Positions 30,780-42,665 of a stretch of DNA of 64,000 bases are shown in pieces. A program made the position numbers and the translations under genes. Position 1 is the stretch's first letter; each line of letters opens with the position of its first letter. The notes below the pieces were generated by a model. That model ran no database searches. It was not told the origin of the DNA and saw nothing but the letters and a program-made list of their open reading frames with translations. The DNA lies in assembly GCA_002205965.3 (NCBI GenBank), contig NADL03000551.1, forward strand, positions 1 to 64,000. Reading direction: 5' to 3'. This stretch comes from Kappaphycus alvarezii. Taxonomy: Eukaryota > Rhodophyta > Florideophyceae > Gigartinales > Solieriaceae.

Positions 30780-31783
30780 TGCTCTCAGAATATTGTTACG
30801 TCGCAAAAAAATGATTCTCTTCCTGGTGACATGATATAAAGAATGTGTGCTTGTGGGTAGCGCTATCTTCGTGGAGGAAAGTGCGATCGGACGAAGGTAC
30901 GATCGCGCTGTTAGACAGTACTTTAAATGCGGGCATCCAAATTTTGGTTTCTATGATGCTGTCCCAGATATCTTTTGTTGCATGAATGACAAACAGACTC
31001 GAGACCACAACGTGAGGGTTAGACTTGTGTTTGACGACAACTGGGGTAGACTTACGTTTTACGTGGAATGCTAGAAAAACCCATTGGAAGGGGATGGTGA
31101 GGATATATCACTGACTTCAGTACCGAAGAATGCCATTTTCGGCGTTGATTTTGTCGCTCCCAGAGGCCAGATTTGGGAAACTAGCACTTGCAGAAAGCCA
31201 TGACATTTGAAGGATAAGGGTTGGGGGGTTCTCGAAGAGAGGAGGGGTCGGGACCCCTTCTTGGTAGGTTTTTCATCCAAGATGAGTGGAACAACTATTC
31301 CGCTCATCACTTTTTGGCCGCTCCGCAGAACTGGCTCAATACGGAGGGGGAGTATTACAGTACATTATCTCATCACTAAATTATACGACATGGCCTGTGG
31401 CTGTTTAGCAAACAACGTCCATACTGCCTATTCCTATCGAAAAGCTCATACAGAGGCAAATCACATGGGTTACTTCGTGCGGGATGAACTAAATAGAAAC
31501 ACTAAGTATAGCAGATATGGAGGGCGCAAGCTAGGGTTTGAAGACGACAGTTATTCCTCAGTACCGAGGATTACTGGTAGTGGATATAGTGGATACAGTG
31601 ACCCAAAACGCATTTGATCGAATGAGGACTGTGGGAAAAGTTCAGTTGACGACCATAGCAGATCGTGTGGTGTCGGCAGCAGCTCGTGGGACCCGTACAA
31701 TCAAGATGGCTCTTATTTCAATTTCAGTACTGGATATGGAAACTACCCTTCCTCCTCTGGAGCCAAGGGTTCGTACGGGTATG
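30780..31783 (+). pseudogene. Decayed ORF with Gly/Tyr/Ser/Asn-rich tail, left part
   Basis: A plus-strand frame with few interruptions contains YDRAVRQYFKCGHPNFGFYD, VRLVFDDNWGRLTFYVEC and GEDISLTSVPKNAIFGVDF, then NHMGYFVRDELNRNTKYSRY and a low-complexity tail (GSGYSGYSDP; GYGNYPSSSGAKGSYGY). In-frame stops occur at least three times. The tail is cut by the copia insertion at 31,784 and resumes in the same style at 36,687. Such tails are common in RNA-binding and prion-like proteins, but no RNA-binding domain was recognised, so function is open. Confidence 0.5.
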
Positions 31784-32054
31784 TGTTGAGATTGAGATGA
31801 CACAGCAAGGGTGAACTGTTGTCCAAAATACATCCGCAGACTCGGAGATGTGATCACTAATACGCATGATGAATTGTCACTTGAGTAAGGCGTTACAATT
31901 TTGATTCTTTTGATATAGGACAACGCACCCGAGTCATATGTAATAGGAGATAGCTAGGACAAAAAAATCAGCAGTACGGTCGATACCATGAAAACAGTAC
32001 TTAAGGGCCTGGATCGCTGGGGAATAAGTAAAACTAAAAACATATCTTGCTATA
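31784..32054 (+). repeat. Copia 5' LTR
   Basis: Starts TGTTGAGATTGAGA and ends CATATCTTGCTATA; the partner is 36,410-36,681. A primer-binding region beginning TGTTATGGGCCCAG follows. The tRNA used was not determined. Confidence 0.85.
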
Positions 32055-35000
32055 TGTTATGGGCCCAGATTTTTGGTTCTGACTACTTCAACTAATTCCT
32101 AAGAGACAAAATATCCGAAGTGTTTGACTTCGCTAGCAACCGCGTGTTGTTCGGAGTGAGTGATTTTGTTCTCCATGCAGTAATGTCGAAACAAATGGAA
32201 ATGCTTAAGTTCAGGGTAACTCCTCTGTCTACAGATAACTACTTTTAATGTTCTAACGACATAAAAGTAATCTGAAAAGGAAAAGGACTTCGGAATTATG
32301 TAGTTAAGCCTTGGGAAAACGAGTCCCAGATAGCCGACGGAGAAGAAGAGTCGACAGTAATTAGTAACAGTGACGCCCAACAACGTGATTTGGCTTTGGC
32401 ATACATTTTGACCTCGGTTAGTCAAAGTCGCAAAGCAGCTGCACGCAAGATCAGATGTCCAGCAGAGGCGTGGAAAACATTGAATACTATGTTACATGCG
32501 GTTTCACAAGCCGCCTTAGATGCAAAGCTTACAATGATACAGAATATTTTGCTTAACAAAGGTGAACGTATCATGGATTATTCAAATAGAGTATTGGAGT
32601 TAGTCAGCGAAATTTAATAAACATGACATAGGATAGTATCTAATATTGAGAAGAAAAGGGCATCTTTGAGAGGACTGACCAGAGAATTTGATGTAACGGC
32701 ATAAATAATAATGAGTTCCGACTGTAAAATTCATATGGCAATGTCAAAATTGATAGTGCGTGAGCCACGTATCAACCAATATTGGGAAACGGATGAGTCT
32801 GCATTGGTGACACGCGGCATGAAATATGTAAAGAAGTGTTATACATGTGGCAAGACTGAGCACATGTCGAAGAATTGTTGGAAGAGAAGTAACAATTCTG
32901 GTAAAAATGATAGAGAAGATCGGAAAGAGAATAGAATGTGTTTCAGTTGCTTTAATCAAGGGCATATAGCCAAAGATTGTCTTAGTAGTTATGCTGACGA
33001 CAGAAAGAAAAGTAATCACTGCACTGCGAGGATAGTTACAGTGCACGATAAGTTTGTAGCTAAGGCTGGTAGTCGTCAATAAATTACGTAGATTCTTGAT
33101 TCAGGAGTAAAACGCCATATGCCGAACCACAACTGTTCGAGAGAATTTCAACAACATCCCTCGCGCTGTTGGATGCATTATCGTTGGAAAACAGGAAGTG
33201 ACGAAATCGGAACGGTATGGAACAATGAAAATGTTTACCATGGTAGATAGTATAAGAAAACATATTACCCTTCACGATGTGCTATACGCGCTGGGCATCA
33301 TCTATGACCTAATGTATGTGTCAAAAGCTCGAAAACGCGAATTTAAGATTGCCTTTGACGAAAACATGCTAAGAAGTGCATGGGAAGGATAGCGCGCATC
33401 CATAAACTATCCGATGAAGTAAATATGGTTGGAACGGAGACGCAGGAAGGCTTTTATGAACTATTGATGAAATTATGCAATGGAGAAGCACAAGTGGCTA
33501 AGAGTAACAAGGTGAATCTCTGGCATGCACGGCCAGATCATTGCGGATATTTACAACTGTGTCAGTCGCTGCATCACGTCTCAGGTATCAACAGAGACGA
33601 GATAGGTGATATGAGTAGAGACATTTGCAGAACGTGCGCACTTGGAAAGTCAGCGCGCTTACTCCGGAAGCAGAATTCAAACAAAATACTAATTATATGT
33701 ACTGCAAAACCTGTATAAAGGATTTATACAGATTTAGTTGGACCGATTAGGGTGAACACACTTGGAAAAAAGAACTATTTTGTGACTGCACTCTACGATC
33801 ATAGTGGATACCCTCTGGTTAGAGTCATCCACAGGAAGAGTGAAGCTAGTGATGATATGATTGAAATCATCAAGGAGATCGAGAACCTATCCTACAGTAA
33901 GACAAAAAGCTAGTTAGCATGGGCCGCAACTTAGTGAAGTGGGCTCGGTCGGTTCGCGGTGGGGAATATGTTGGTCCCAATTTTGAGAACTGGCTGAAAC
34001 AACGAGGTTTCGTTCATGAACTAACCACCCCATACTCACTGGAATCAAACGGGTGTGCAAAAAGGTTGAAAAGATAAATGATGGATATGGCGCGGACGCT
34101 CTTGCTATCATACCCAATGACAAAGCCTAAATTGTGGGCGGAAGTAGTGAATGCTGCTTGTTTCATCCGCCACCGTCTAGTCTCGTGCAGCTGCAAGCTA
34201 GACTGTACATCATTCGAAGCTATTCACGGGAGGAAGCCGGATGTTGGACACCTGCGAATTTTTGGCTTCAAAGCCTATATATACAAGCCTTCCAAAAGTA
34301 GATCTAGAAAACTCGACAGTAGAGCGGGGGAAGAAATATTAGCTTGGTATTGCAGATGTGATGCCTACAGAATTTCGATGAATGAAGGTAAGAGAGTCAT
34401 CGAGCCAAAATATGTTAGGTTCGATGAAGGGAATATGGCCAGCACTACCTCAAAGAAGGAGAATGCGATGGAGATTGATAAGAAGGACCCAGCAGCTGTT
34501 TTTGATTACCTCTCAGGGGGAGAAAATATGACAGTGCAAAAATCAGCACCCGTAGTAAGTGCAGATAGAGAACCGAAGAACGTAACCACAACAGACGGTA
34601 GCAGAATAAGTCAACATGACGGTGACAGTCATTATTACAGGCATCTCAGAGGTGATGATAGTGATGATATCATCATCTCGGATAAGAGCATCAATCTAGA
34701 TGATCTGACGTATTATCCAGATGTACACCACAGTGAGAAGAATACAGCTGGACAGCCACCGCAGAGGTATGGCAACGAGCAGAAACATGTATTACTAGAG
34801 ACCAATGACGCTGCAGAGGGTGTACCAGAGTGTTACTCGGACGCAATGGGTCGGGATGATGCGACCAAATGGCATGAAGCATTGGAATTCGAGATTAAGT
34901 CCCTATAGAAACTGAAAACATGGAAACTGTTAGAAATCCCTGAAGACCAGAAGATCATTCAGACCAAGTGGGTATGTGATCTGAAGCAAGATGGCAACGG

Positions 35001-36409
35001 AAAAATTGTGAGATACAGGGCTCGATTGGTTGTGAAAGATTTATCTCAGATACCAGGGGTTGATTTTTAGAGGTTTTTCCCCAGTATCAAAATATGCGAC
35101 GGTCAGATTCATGTTGGCACTGAGTGTGCAGAATGGGTGGAAGAGGACTCTCATTGTTGCTAAGAATACATATTTTAATGCATCACTCTCTGAGGAAATG
35201 AACGTTGCACAAGCTGAAGGATTCAAAAATTAGCAGTTTGAGACGTATGTCTACCGTTTAGACGAGGCTCTCTACGGCCCAAAACAAGCATAACGGGAAT
35301 GAAGTGCTCATATCAATACATTTGTGCTCGAGATGGGATGTGAGCAGAGTAAGGCAGATACAACATTGTATGTTTTGAAAAAGAATAATAAATTCGTTTT
35401 TCCATTGGCCTATGTAGATAACATTTTAATCTTTTCTAAAGAACAGGAAATACTAAATGTAATGGTTAGAAAGTTCTCAAATAGATTTGAGATCAGAAAG
35501 TCGAGTACTATCGCGCACTTACTTGAAATATCGATTGAAGATAAGGGTGATTCGATCAGGATGCACAACAGGCTAATGATCGAAAGAAAGCTAATGTACT
35601 TCAAGATGAGTTATTGTAAGACTGTTACAACACCACTACCCTCTGGATTGGATTTGGTGGAGAACGTTGGATTGAGCTGAGAGATGTCACACCTTACAGA
35701 CAATTATTTGGAACGCTAATGTACTTAGCGAACAGATTTCGACAAGATATTAGTTATGCAACTAACTATTTGGCTCGCTTCATGCATAGGAGAAGCACCA
35801 CACTACGGACAGCTGGGAAGCATACCTTGAGATATCTTCAAGGAACCAATAATTTAGGACTATGCTACAGAGCTGGTGGTGAGCTCAAGTTAGAAGCATT
35901 CTCGGGCTCAGACTAGGCGCAAAAACGTCCAAGTCAGAAGTATATCAGTGGTAGCATCTTTATGTTGGCTGGAAAACCACTGAGTTGGCGCTCAAATAAG
36001 CAATCTGTAGTTATAAAAAGCTCAACGGAAGCTGAACTTATTAAGTTGTAACTTTGTACTCCAGAGCTTCTATGGTTCAGAAAATTTGACAAGTTATTGA
36101 AGAAAGCGTTGAGCACGGATGATCTGAAGTAGGTACTAGATATCTTCATCGGTGAGGACAATAAGGCATGCATTGAAGATGCATATAGCTCGACTTGCAC
36201 AGAATTTGCCAAGCATATTGACGTCGAATACTAATTCCTTGTCGATAATGTTGCAGAAAAGAACATCAGCATAAATTATGTGCCGACCACTGCGATGGTC
36301 GCAGACGTCTTAACGAAGAAGTTACGGAAGATCAAGTTCGAGGAATTGAGGAAGCTTACTAACATGGAGTAATGAATATTATAAGGACAAAGGTTGTGTC
36401 GAGGGGGAA

Positions 36410-36681
36410 TGTTGAGATTGAGACGACACAAAAAGGGTGAACTGTTGTCCAAAATACATCCGCAGACTCGGAGATGTGATCACTAGTACGCATGATGAAG
36501 TTTCACTTGAATAAGGTGGTATAATTTTGATTCTTTTCATCTATGACAACGCACCTGAGTCACATGTAGTAGGAGATAGCTAGGAAAAACACATCAGCAG
36601 TACGGTCGATAGCATGAGAAAAGTACTTAAGGATCTGGATCGCTATGGAATAAGTAAAGCTGAAAAACACATCTTGCAATA
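36410..36681 (+). repeat. Copia 3' LTR
   Basis: Starts TGTTGAGATTGAGA directly after the purine tract GAGGGGGAA and ends CATCTTGCAATA, followed by the target duplication GTATG. Confidence 0.85.
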
Positions 36682-36686
36682 GTATG

Positions 36687-36944
36687 ACCCTACTAAACAC
36701 GCATAAGAGCATAGGGGTCAGTCTTCAGGGGGGAGGACAGAATAACGTGAGCCTTATGCGCATGGAAGTGATGAGAATGGAAACTACACTACAAATATCT
36801 ATTTGAAACACGAAAAACAAGGATCTCACCGTGGAAATACTGGTACCAACTACAACACAACGCACCAGTACCATCTAAAATACATTGATCCATATCGTGC
36901 AAACTGCAAGAACCCTTACAGCCAGTGACACTCTAATCGTTTTT
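36687..36944 (+). pseudogene. Gly/Asn/Tyr-rich ORF tail, right part
   Basis: Directly after the target duplication a plus-strand frame reads a low-complexity sequence of the same kind as the left flank (GSDENGNYTTNIYLKHEKQG; GNTGTNYNTTHQYHLKYIDP) and ends at a stop near 36,944. The copia element therefore landed inside one ORF. Two further in-frame stops show it is decayed. Confidence 0.5.
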
Positions 36945-37199
36945 TCAGTAGAGCTGAATGTGTAGAATCCGCTTTCTAGTTTTGATCATTGCTTTGCGTA
37001 AATTCTTGCGTTCCTGAGCTAAGTCATGAATGTATGACTAGACACAGTTCTAGTTCCAAATAACTGTAGATGCATTTGTCGTGAAACTTGTAAAGGATTC
37101 TTGTCACTCTTTAGTAGGTGCGAATCCCCCACTTCAGACAGAATACGAAATATATTTAGAGTTGCCGAAGCTGGGGCAGGCCTAAGCACTTGAAATCAT

Positions 37200-39465
37200 A
37201 GCAGTACTGCATTGTGTACTGCATTGCTCTGAGTGGTGGGAACTATGGCATTTCTCTCATCCCGATTATTTTCACCAGTTATTATTCCTGTTTTCCTGTG
37301 ATTCTCTGGTTGATGCATGACGTCTTATTCCTTTTCATATACCCGCAAGCACCTTTTATTGAGTTAGTTGATGGTAGTGCGCTTCGCGGGCATAATTTTA
37401 TCTATTGTACACATACCACATGTAAATTCTTCAGGACTTGTAATGACGCCGCTCTCCATGTTTGAGGAACGTATGAACTCTTGCGTTAAGAAACGTAAAA
37501 AATGCAGCTAACGCATAAAATGAGCGGAACAAACCCTTACGCAGACGAAGTAAACTTTCCATTGACGGTGCTTGTGCAAACCCCTCAATGTAGTTGGCCG
37601 CAACCTATAGAACATTGATATATCTTTGCAACATATGCACATGCTTAGAGCCTTTCCTCCGTAATTTGGCCCCACTTGGTACCATGGTGATGTAATGCTC
37701 CGCGACTAACACTAAATATTCATAAACGCTGAACAAATCATACAGTATGTCCTTGTTCTTCACATCAGCTTCCTTATTGTCACCAACAGCACTGCCTTCA
37801 CTAGCGTCGTCAGTTTTTTATATGCGATTCTCATCATTTTCCCATGCTGCCGGTTGGTAGAGTACTCTTCCTTGAAAGATATCTTTACAGTTCTCTGATC
37901 AAGGTCAGATGTGAACTGGCACCTTTCGACGAATAGAAATCCTAGGTCGCAGAAAAACGCTTTTTTAACTTTCTATCTAGACTAATGGAGGTAAGCAGCT
38001 ACCAGACGTACAATGATTGAATTTTATGACCATCAATGTCGTGCTGCGACGGCTTGCCCCTAAGCTTGTCTGTTTTTCATCCTTCTCGCTTCGTCTGAAC
38101 TATGCTCCGGCCACAAAGAATATGTTCTGTAACAACATATACCTTCTCTAACCGAGCAGGACGTTTTATTCTGTCCTTGGGTTGCATATTTGGAATGCCA
38201 TCAGTTTGAAAAAAAACATTGCCGCGGAATGACGCCTCTTAGCTTCCCAGTCTTGAAAGTTTTGCTTGTTACTCGATAAAAGTGTCGGGTTAGTTATTTT
38301 GCGCGTTGAGTAAAGCACCCTTGATCACTGCATACCGAAAGCTGCAATGCGGCAATCCTAATCCCTTGTGGTACATCTACTTCATCTTTGTCGTTGGTAA
38401 GCTGACGATAATCACTAGAACCACCTCACCCACTCCTCATGTCATCCCAGAACTACTTCTGTTGGAACAATTTTCTCTATTAAACGGTGGATGTTGAAAC
38501 AAGTTAGATACGACAGTACCTCTGTGCTGAAAGCAACTTCCCCGCAGGAGATGTATTTGCTCAAGAAGTATGCTCTTCTCGTTTTGAACTGCAACTTGGA
38601 AATTTTACCCCCTCCATTACCCGCCACAACAACCACACTGTCAAATTTGGCAATCATATCTCTGATTTGACTCGATGTTTTTTGTTTTGCCTCAGGATCT
38701 CGCTTTGCATACCGTGAAATTCTCTTCTAAGTTTCTTAACTACTTCATTCTGAAACGATTTGAGCAAAAATGTTATTGTATCAGCGTCCGTGCCCATGTC
38801 CATGGGTGATCTGAAACTTGTGCCGGCTGATCTAGGCGTTCTACCCCCTTCATCGGCACCGATGAATTCGGGAAGCCTCCCATCTGGTGACTCCCCAGCT
38901 TTTTTACGTTATGTTCTGAGCATAACCCGTTTGAGGGGTGCCAGTGAGTGTTCAAGGCTTGGCGACGTTATATCATCATTTCTTTCTCTTCTCTCAACTA
39001 TGGTTCCTTCCATGGCCATAGTAGGTGTGTCAGGACATAGGTCAGGGCTAAGAGACCGGTTCAGAAGAGCACTCTTCGTTATTCTGGGAGGTGACCCAAA
39101 GAGTGCCGCATCAACGAGAATGCCCTTCTTTAAAGGACGCGTGACTTCTGAGCAATCGCTTCCATCGATTTTTTCGGACCCATCAGTGCGAACTCGCTCC
39201 CTGCCTGGAACAATTGATATATATCTCCATGGTTATGCAGCATGTGTTGCCAAAATATTCAACCGAAGCACGGGTGAATCAGTAGCATCCTCTTGCATAT
39301 TTTTGGCTCCATTCGCACTGTCCGAACTCTCAGTACTGGAGTTTGTTTGCTTGCTTACGGGTTTCGCTGCTTTCAGTTTTTGATTATTATCAAGCTCTTT
39401 CTTGTAATTTGCTATTCCTTGAACCGTGTTACGGGCTCGTCAAGAACGATTAGCTAGCATAGAGA
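37200..39465 (-). pseudogene. Long decayed ORF of unknown family
   Basis: Minus-strand reading from a possible ATG near 39,465. The first part is charged and Ser/Thr-rich (NTVQGIANYKKELDNNQKLK; QTNSSTESSDSANGAKN) and stays in one frame to about 38,665 with a few stops, ending in a predicted coiled coil (FQNEVVKKLRREFHGMQSEI). Later blocks in other phases also look coding: KFDSVVVVAGNGGGKISKL (38,600), PKDRIKRPARLEKVYVVTEH (38,150), LYDLFSVYEYLVLVAEHYIT and VPSGAKLRRKGSKHVHMLQR (37,650-37,760), EEFTCGMCTIDKIMPAKRTT (37,400). Total length is about 700 codons. It could be a transposon ORF or a dead host gene; no catalytic motif was recognised. The 207-codon plus-strand frame at 38,760-39,383 is its shadow. 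Confidence 0.45.
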
Positions 39466-40199
39466 TACATCAAGTTGACTTGGGAAGTCACTGTTGTCTC
39501 GGTTTCCTGGCATGCGTGAGCACTTCACAAGACTTTCATAGGACAATAAAAGGGACGACTCCATGAAGGCTGTGGTACCAGTGTTCCAATTGGGACAAAT
39601 TGATTTTTCCCTCTCTTTTATGACAGTTTTTCAATGGAAGAAAAAATGCTTTACACCTTATAGATAAACTTATTTAGATGAGTTTGTTCCAGCAACGTAT
39701 CAATTCATCATTTTAATTCCAAATTAAAGATTCTAACCCTTCCGCAGCACTCAAAAGCATGTTTTTCTCTGGAGGATGTAATGAGAAGTTATAAGTACAA
39801 CTGTTTTAGTTTCGGTCTGATTACCGGTAAAAATACTCAGTGCGTCTTTTCACTATTTGACTATTTGAACTTTTACCACTTTGATATCAGAATGTAATTC
39901 GGCATTGCTCATATCAATGAATTACATCAGTCAAGGAGTACTCCGCACCATTTCAAATGAGCTACTCACACTAAAACTCGCAGATAAAGTGCAGTCCTTC
40001 CGTTGCCGATAGTACGTTTATTCCCAACCGCGGTGACCACATATAGGTCCTTTGGACACTAGATGATTTGAGAGGCATATCAGACGTGTGGTGACTTGCA
40101 GATGTGCTCTACATTGAGGAATGCTCTTGAAATAACCTATACTTGCTTATGGTGTTATTATTTACCCGGGTATTCAAAGACCTGAGATTGAGGTGCATA
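39466..40199. other. No recognisable feature
   Basis: AT-leaning DNA between two decayed ORFs facing away from each other. It could contain a shared promoter region, but no element can be pointed to. Confidence 0.35.
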
Positions 40200-41170
40200 A
40201 TGTAGGCATTGTACGTGGGCGGCTATTGCGTAAACATGAAGGTGATGTTGAAATCGATGTTAAAAACAACTACAACCTTTCCTGACGAGTCAGTAGAGAT
40301 CAAGTTTACGTGCCTGCACAGGTAAAGGAGTCTAACTCAGTTCTAGATTGGATAGGTTACGGGGAGTTTCAAAGCACGAAAAGAAGAAGGGCCACTTGCA
40401 GTAATGAATGTGGCCACGGTTCATTTATTGTTTACATAAGGATATTGAGGCAGGCATATGCTCGTGTAGTTACAAGTCTGGAAATTATGCGTACAGATCT
40501 CAGGGCTCATGATGAAATGATATTGAGATTAGAGTCGGTACCTACTACAGGTCTGGTCAACATTAAAAAGGGTCGAAGAGTTGTCATGTATCGTCATCGC
40601 GCTTTGTCTCTCAGCTGCGAAAATAAACCCAATCAAAGTAATGTGGAAACAAGCACAAGCTTTTCGAATGCCAATTTGTTCTAGTCTGGATACATGCAGG
40701 ATACTTTGAAGTAAAACGTGCTGTGCAGCAATTTTTTACGGTTACTCGCATGATGAGAGGAATGGTGCTATCTCCTTCAGAGCTACAATTCTACCCAAGC
40801 TTTTCTGAATCACAGTACCCATCCAGTATCAGCTCTTTCTTTTCGATGAAGTTTTCCTCCTTTGCAGCTCTGTGCGCCAGTATGAGCACACACTCAAAAT
40901 CAGATATGTCGAATATAATTATGACATGTGGCAGTTGGGAGAGGGCGATATCGTAAGGCTTCTAGCAATTTTTTCCTATGGAGATAAACATACAGGTCCT
41001 TCCTTTGATTACATTAGTGCAAGCTCAAACCCAGATTACAGGCCGGTTTTCTTTGGAGCTTGATAATACCATAATCGGCAAAGAGGTCGATCACGTCTGG
41101 GGTTTGTGGAGGACAAACAGATTGTATGATAAGAATGAAGTTACATACAAACCAAACATGCAGCTTTGAA
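40200..41170 (+). pseudogene. Decayed plus-strand ORF of unknown family
   Basis: The 124-codon frame 40,310-40,684 looks coding (RILRQAYARVVTSLEIMRTD; HDEMILRLESVPTTGLVNIK), and further coding-like blocks follow in other phases (MWQLGEGDIVRLLAIFSYGD at about 40,930; ITGRFSLELDNTIIGKEVDH at about 41,040, ending at a stop at 41,169). No domain was recognised. It diverges from the decayed ORF at 37,200-39,465, so the two might have been ORFs of one element; that is inference from position only. Confidence 0.35.
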
Positions 41171-41995
41171 GTGTGCCTCAAGTCTGGTCTGTAGACCCTT
41201 CTGAATGTGCTTCGCAAGGCGTTTAGAGTTTCTTCCCCGTAAGATGGAGTAGTAAACCGGAGTTATGGTGAGGAGGTTCATCGGATTTACGTCAAAAAAT
41301 CGCATCCAAGGTACCTTGGGAGTAAGTTTACCGTCCATGCAAACGCAGGGTACTGCTCTATGAACTGAATTAGGAGGGCTCTCTTATGATCAGCTTTTAA
41401 TACTAAAAATACTTGGAGAAGGCTTGTATATTCAGAACCTAAAGTGCTTTGGATAAAGTAGATCTGGGTTCTTACAAGTGTTTCAGTACCGTACTATTCC
41501 CACAGACCAGCACTAGAATAAGATGGATAACTCTCCAAATTTAAACATTTACATGTATTTATGCACGCAACTTGTGTCAATTGGCTTGACAATGATACGA
41601 TATCTACGCTTCGGTACAAATTTACTGGATACCAACCCACATATCTACCACAGTAAATTAACCCCACATTTAAAAAAAAAAAACTTGTGGAAAACTCAGG
41701 TGTATAATGCGGTGTGCATGCATGCCACAGGTATGTAGGGAATATGTTTCGGGCAACATGGGAGCTGTTTGGCACTATCAGAGCTATTCCCGGAGAGACT
41801 AGGCCATGGTGGGGCCCTCTCCGTGGCCATATTTGCGAATTGTAAATTAAATCTCTTTTTGCACTGTACAGTGGCCATCCACAATCAATTCGTTGATGCG
41901 TATCACTCACGCTTAATACTTTTTTAACATCTATACAGACACAGTCATTGGCCTTTAAATTTAATTGGTTTTTCAGAAATATACCTTGTAGTGGT
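41171..41995. other. No supported gene
   Basis: A 185-codon minus frame (41,494-42,051) spans this region but runs into the LINE-1 copy and has no recognisable domain. An A12 run lies at 41,672-41,683. Confidence 0.35.
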
Positions 41996-42665
41996 CGCTC
42001 CCTCCTCTCCGCCCCTTCCCTGTTCTCACCTTCATTCCTCGCCCGGTCCAAGCCGCGGCTTACGACTTATACTTTGCTGCCTTGTACCGCGTTATATCTG
42101 CTCCATCGCCAGAGCACAGGACTCGAGCCCTTCTGGAACTTCTTGCCATCCCGAAGTTGGTTTTCCGACACAACCGCCCCCGCGCTCTTGGCCGCCGCCG
42201 CAGGGAAAATTGCTCCAGCCTTGTCGACCGCATCCGCATGGCCTCTAGCCGCCTCTATGATGACCTCTTCGATGAGGCCTCCTCGTTGTTCATCTCCGCC
42301 ACCCCCTCTCCGATTCAATCCCCTCCCACCCTCGCCCGCCCTGACACGGCCCTTCGCAGATGCCGTCGCTTCCTCTCCCGGGGTAGCTCTTCCCGGGCCA
42401 CAGCAGCCCTTCTCCAAGTCGATCCCCCACTCTCCCCCAGCGAAGCTACCTTTCAATCCTTGGCTTCACTTCATCCCCCGCCCCCCATCCCAATCACTCC
42501 CATGCCCCCTCACGGTTTGCCTCCGGCGCTAAAGTTCTCGGTCTCGGATGTCCGCCGTGCCATTCACAGCCTGGATCCTTCAACCGCTCCTGGGGCCGAT
42601 GGTCTATCCCCAGTGTTCCTGCGAATGCTGCTTCGCCCGGCAGGTGGGGTCACGCCCGCGAGGGA

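Larger units (their letters stand above)
31784..36681 (+). mobile_element. Ty1/copia LTR retrotransposon, old, both LTRs present (fossil)
   Basis: About 4.9 kb with LTRs of 271 and 272 bp and a 5-bp target duplication GTATG (31,779-31,783 and 36,682-36,686). Parts in order: Gag helical region (32,390-32,620), two CCHC zinc knuckles CYTCGKTEHMSKNC and CFSCFNQGHIAKDC (32,840-32,990), protease/integrase region (33,090-34,200), the variable linker, RT (TWKLLEIPED..IQTKWV; YVDNILIFSK), RNase H, and the terminal ADVLTKKLRKIKFEEL. The polypurine tract GAGGGGGAA precedes the 3' LTR. Gag-protease-integrase-RT-RNase H is the copia order. Roughly a dozen breaks are visible. The LTRs differ at about 30 of 271 positions (my hand count, about 11%), so the insertion is old. 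Confidence 0.9.

Noticed and set aside
38760-39383. 207-codon plus-strand ORF
   Set aside because: The opposite strand has the more protein-like reading, with coiled-coil and polar segments; the plus frame looks like its shadow.
41494-42051. 185-codon minus-strand ORF
   Set aside because: It starts inside the LINE-1 copy and runs out into unrelated flank, so it cannot be an original gene.
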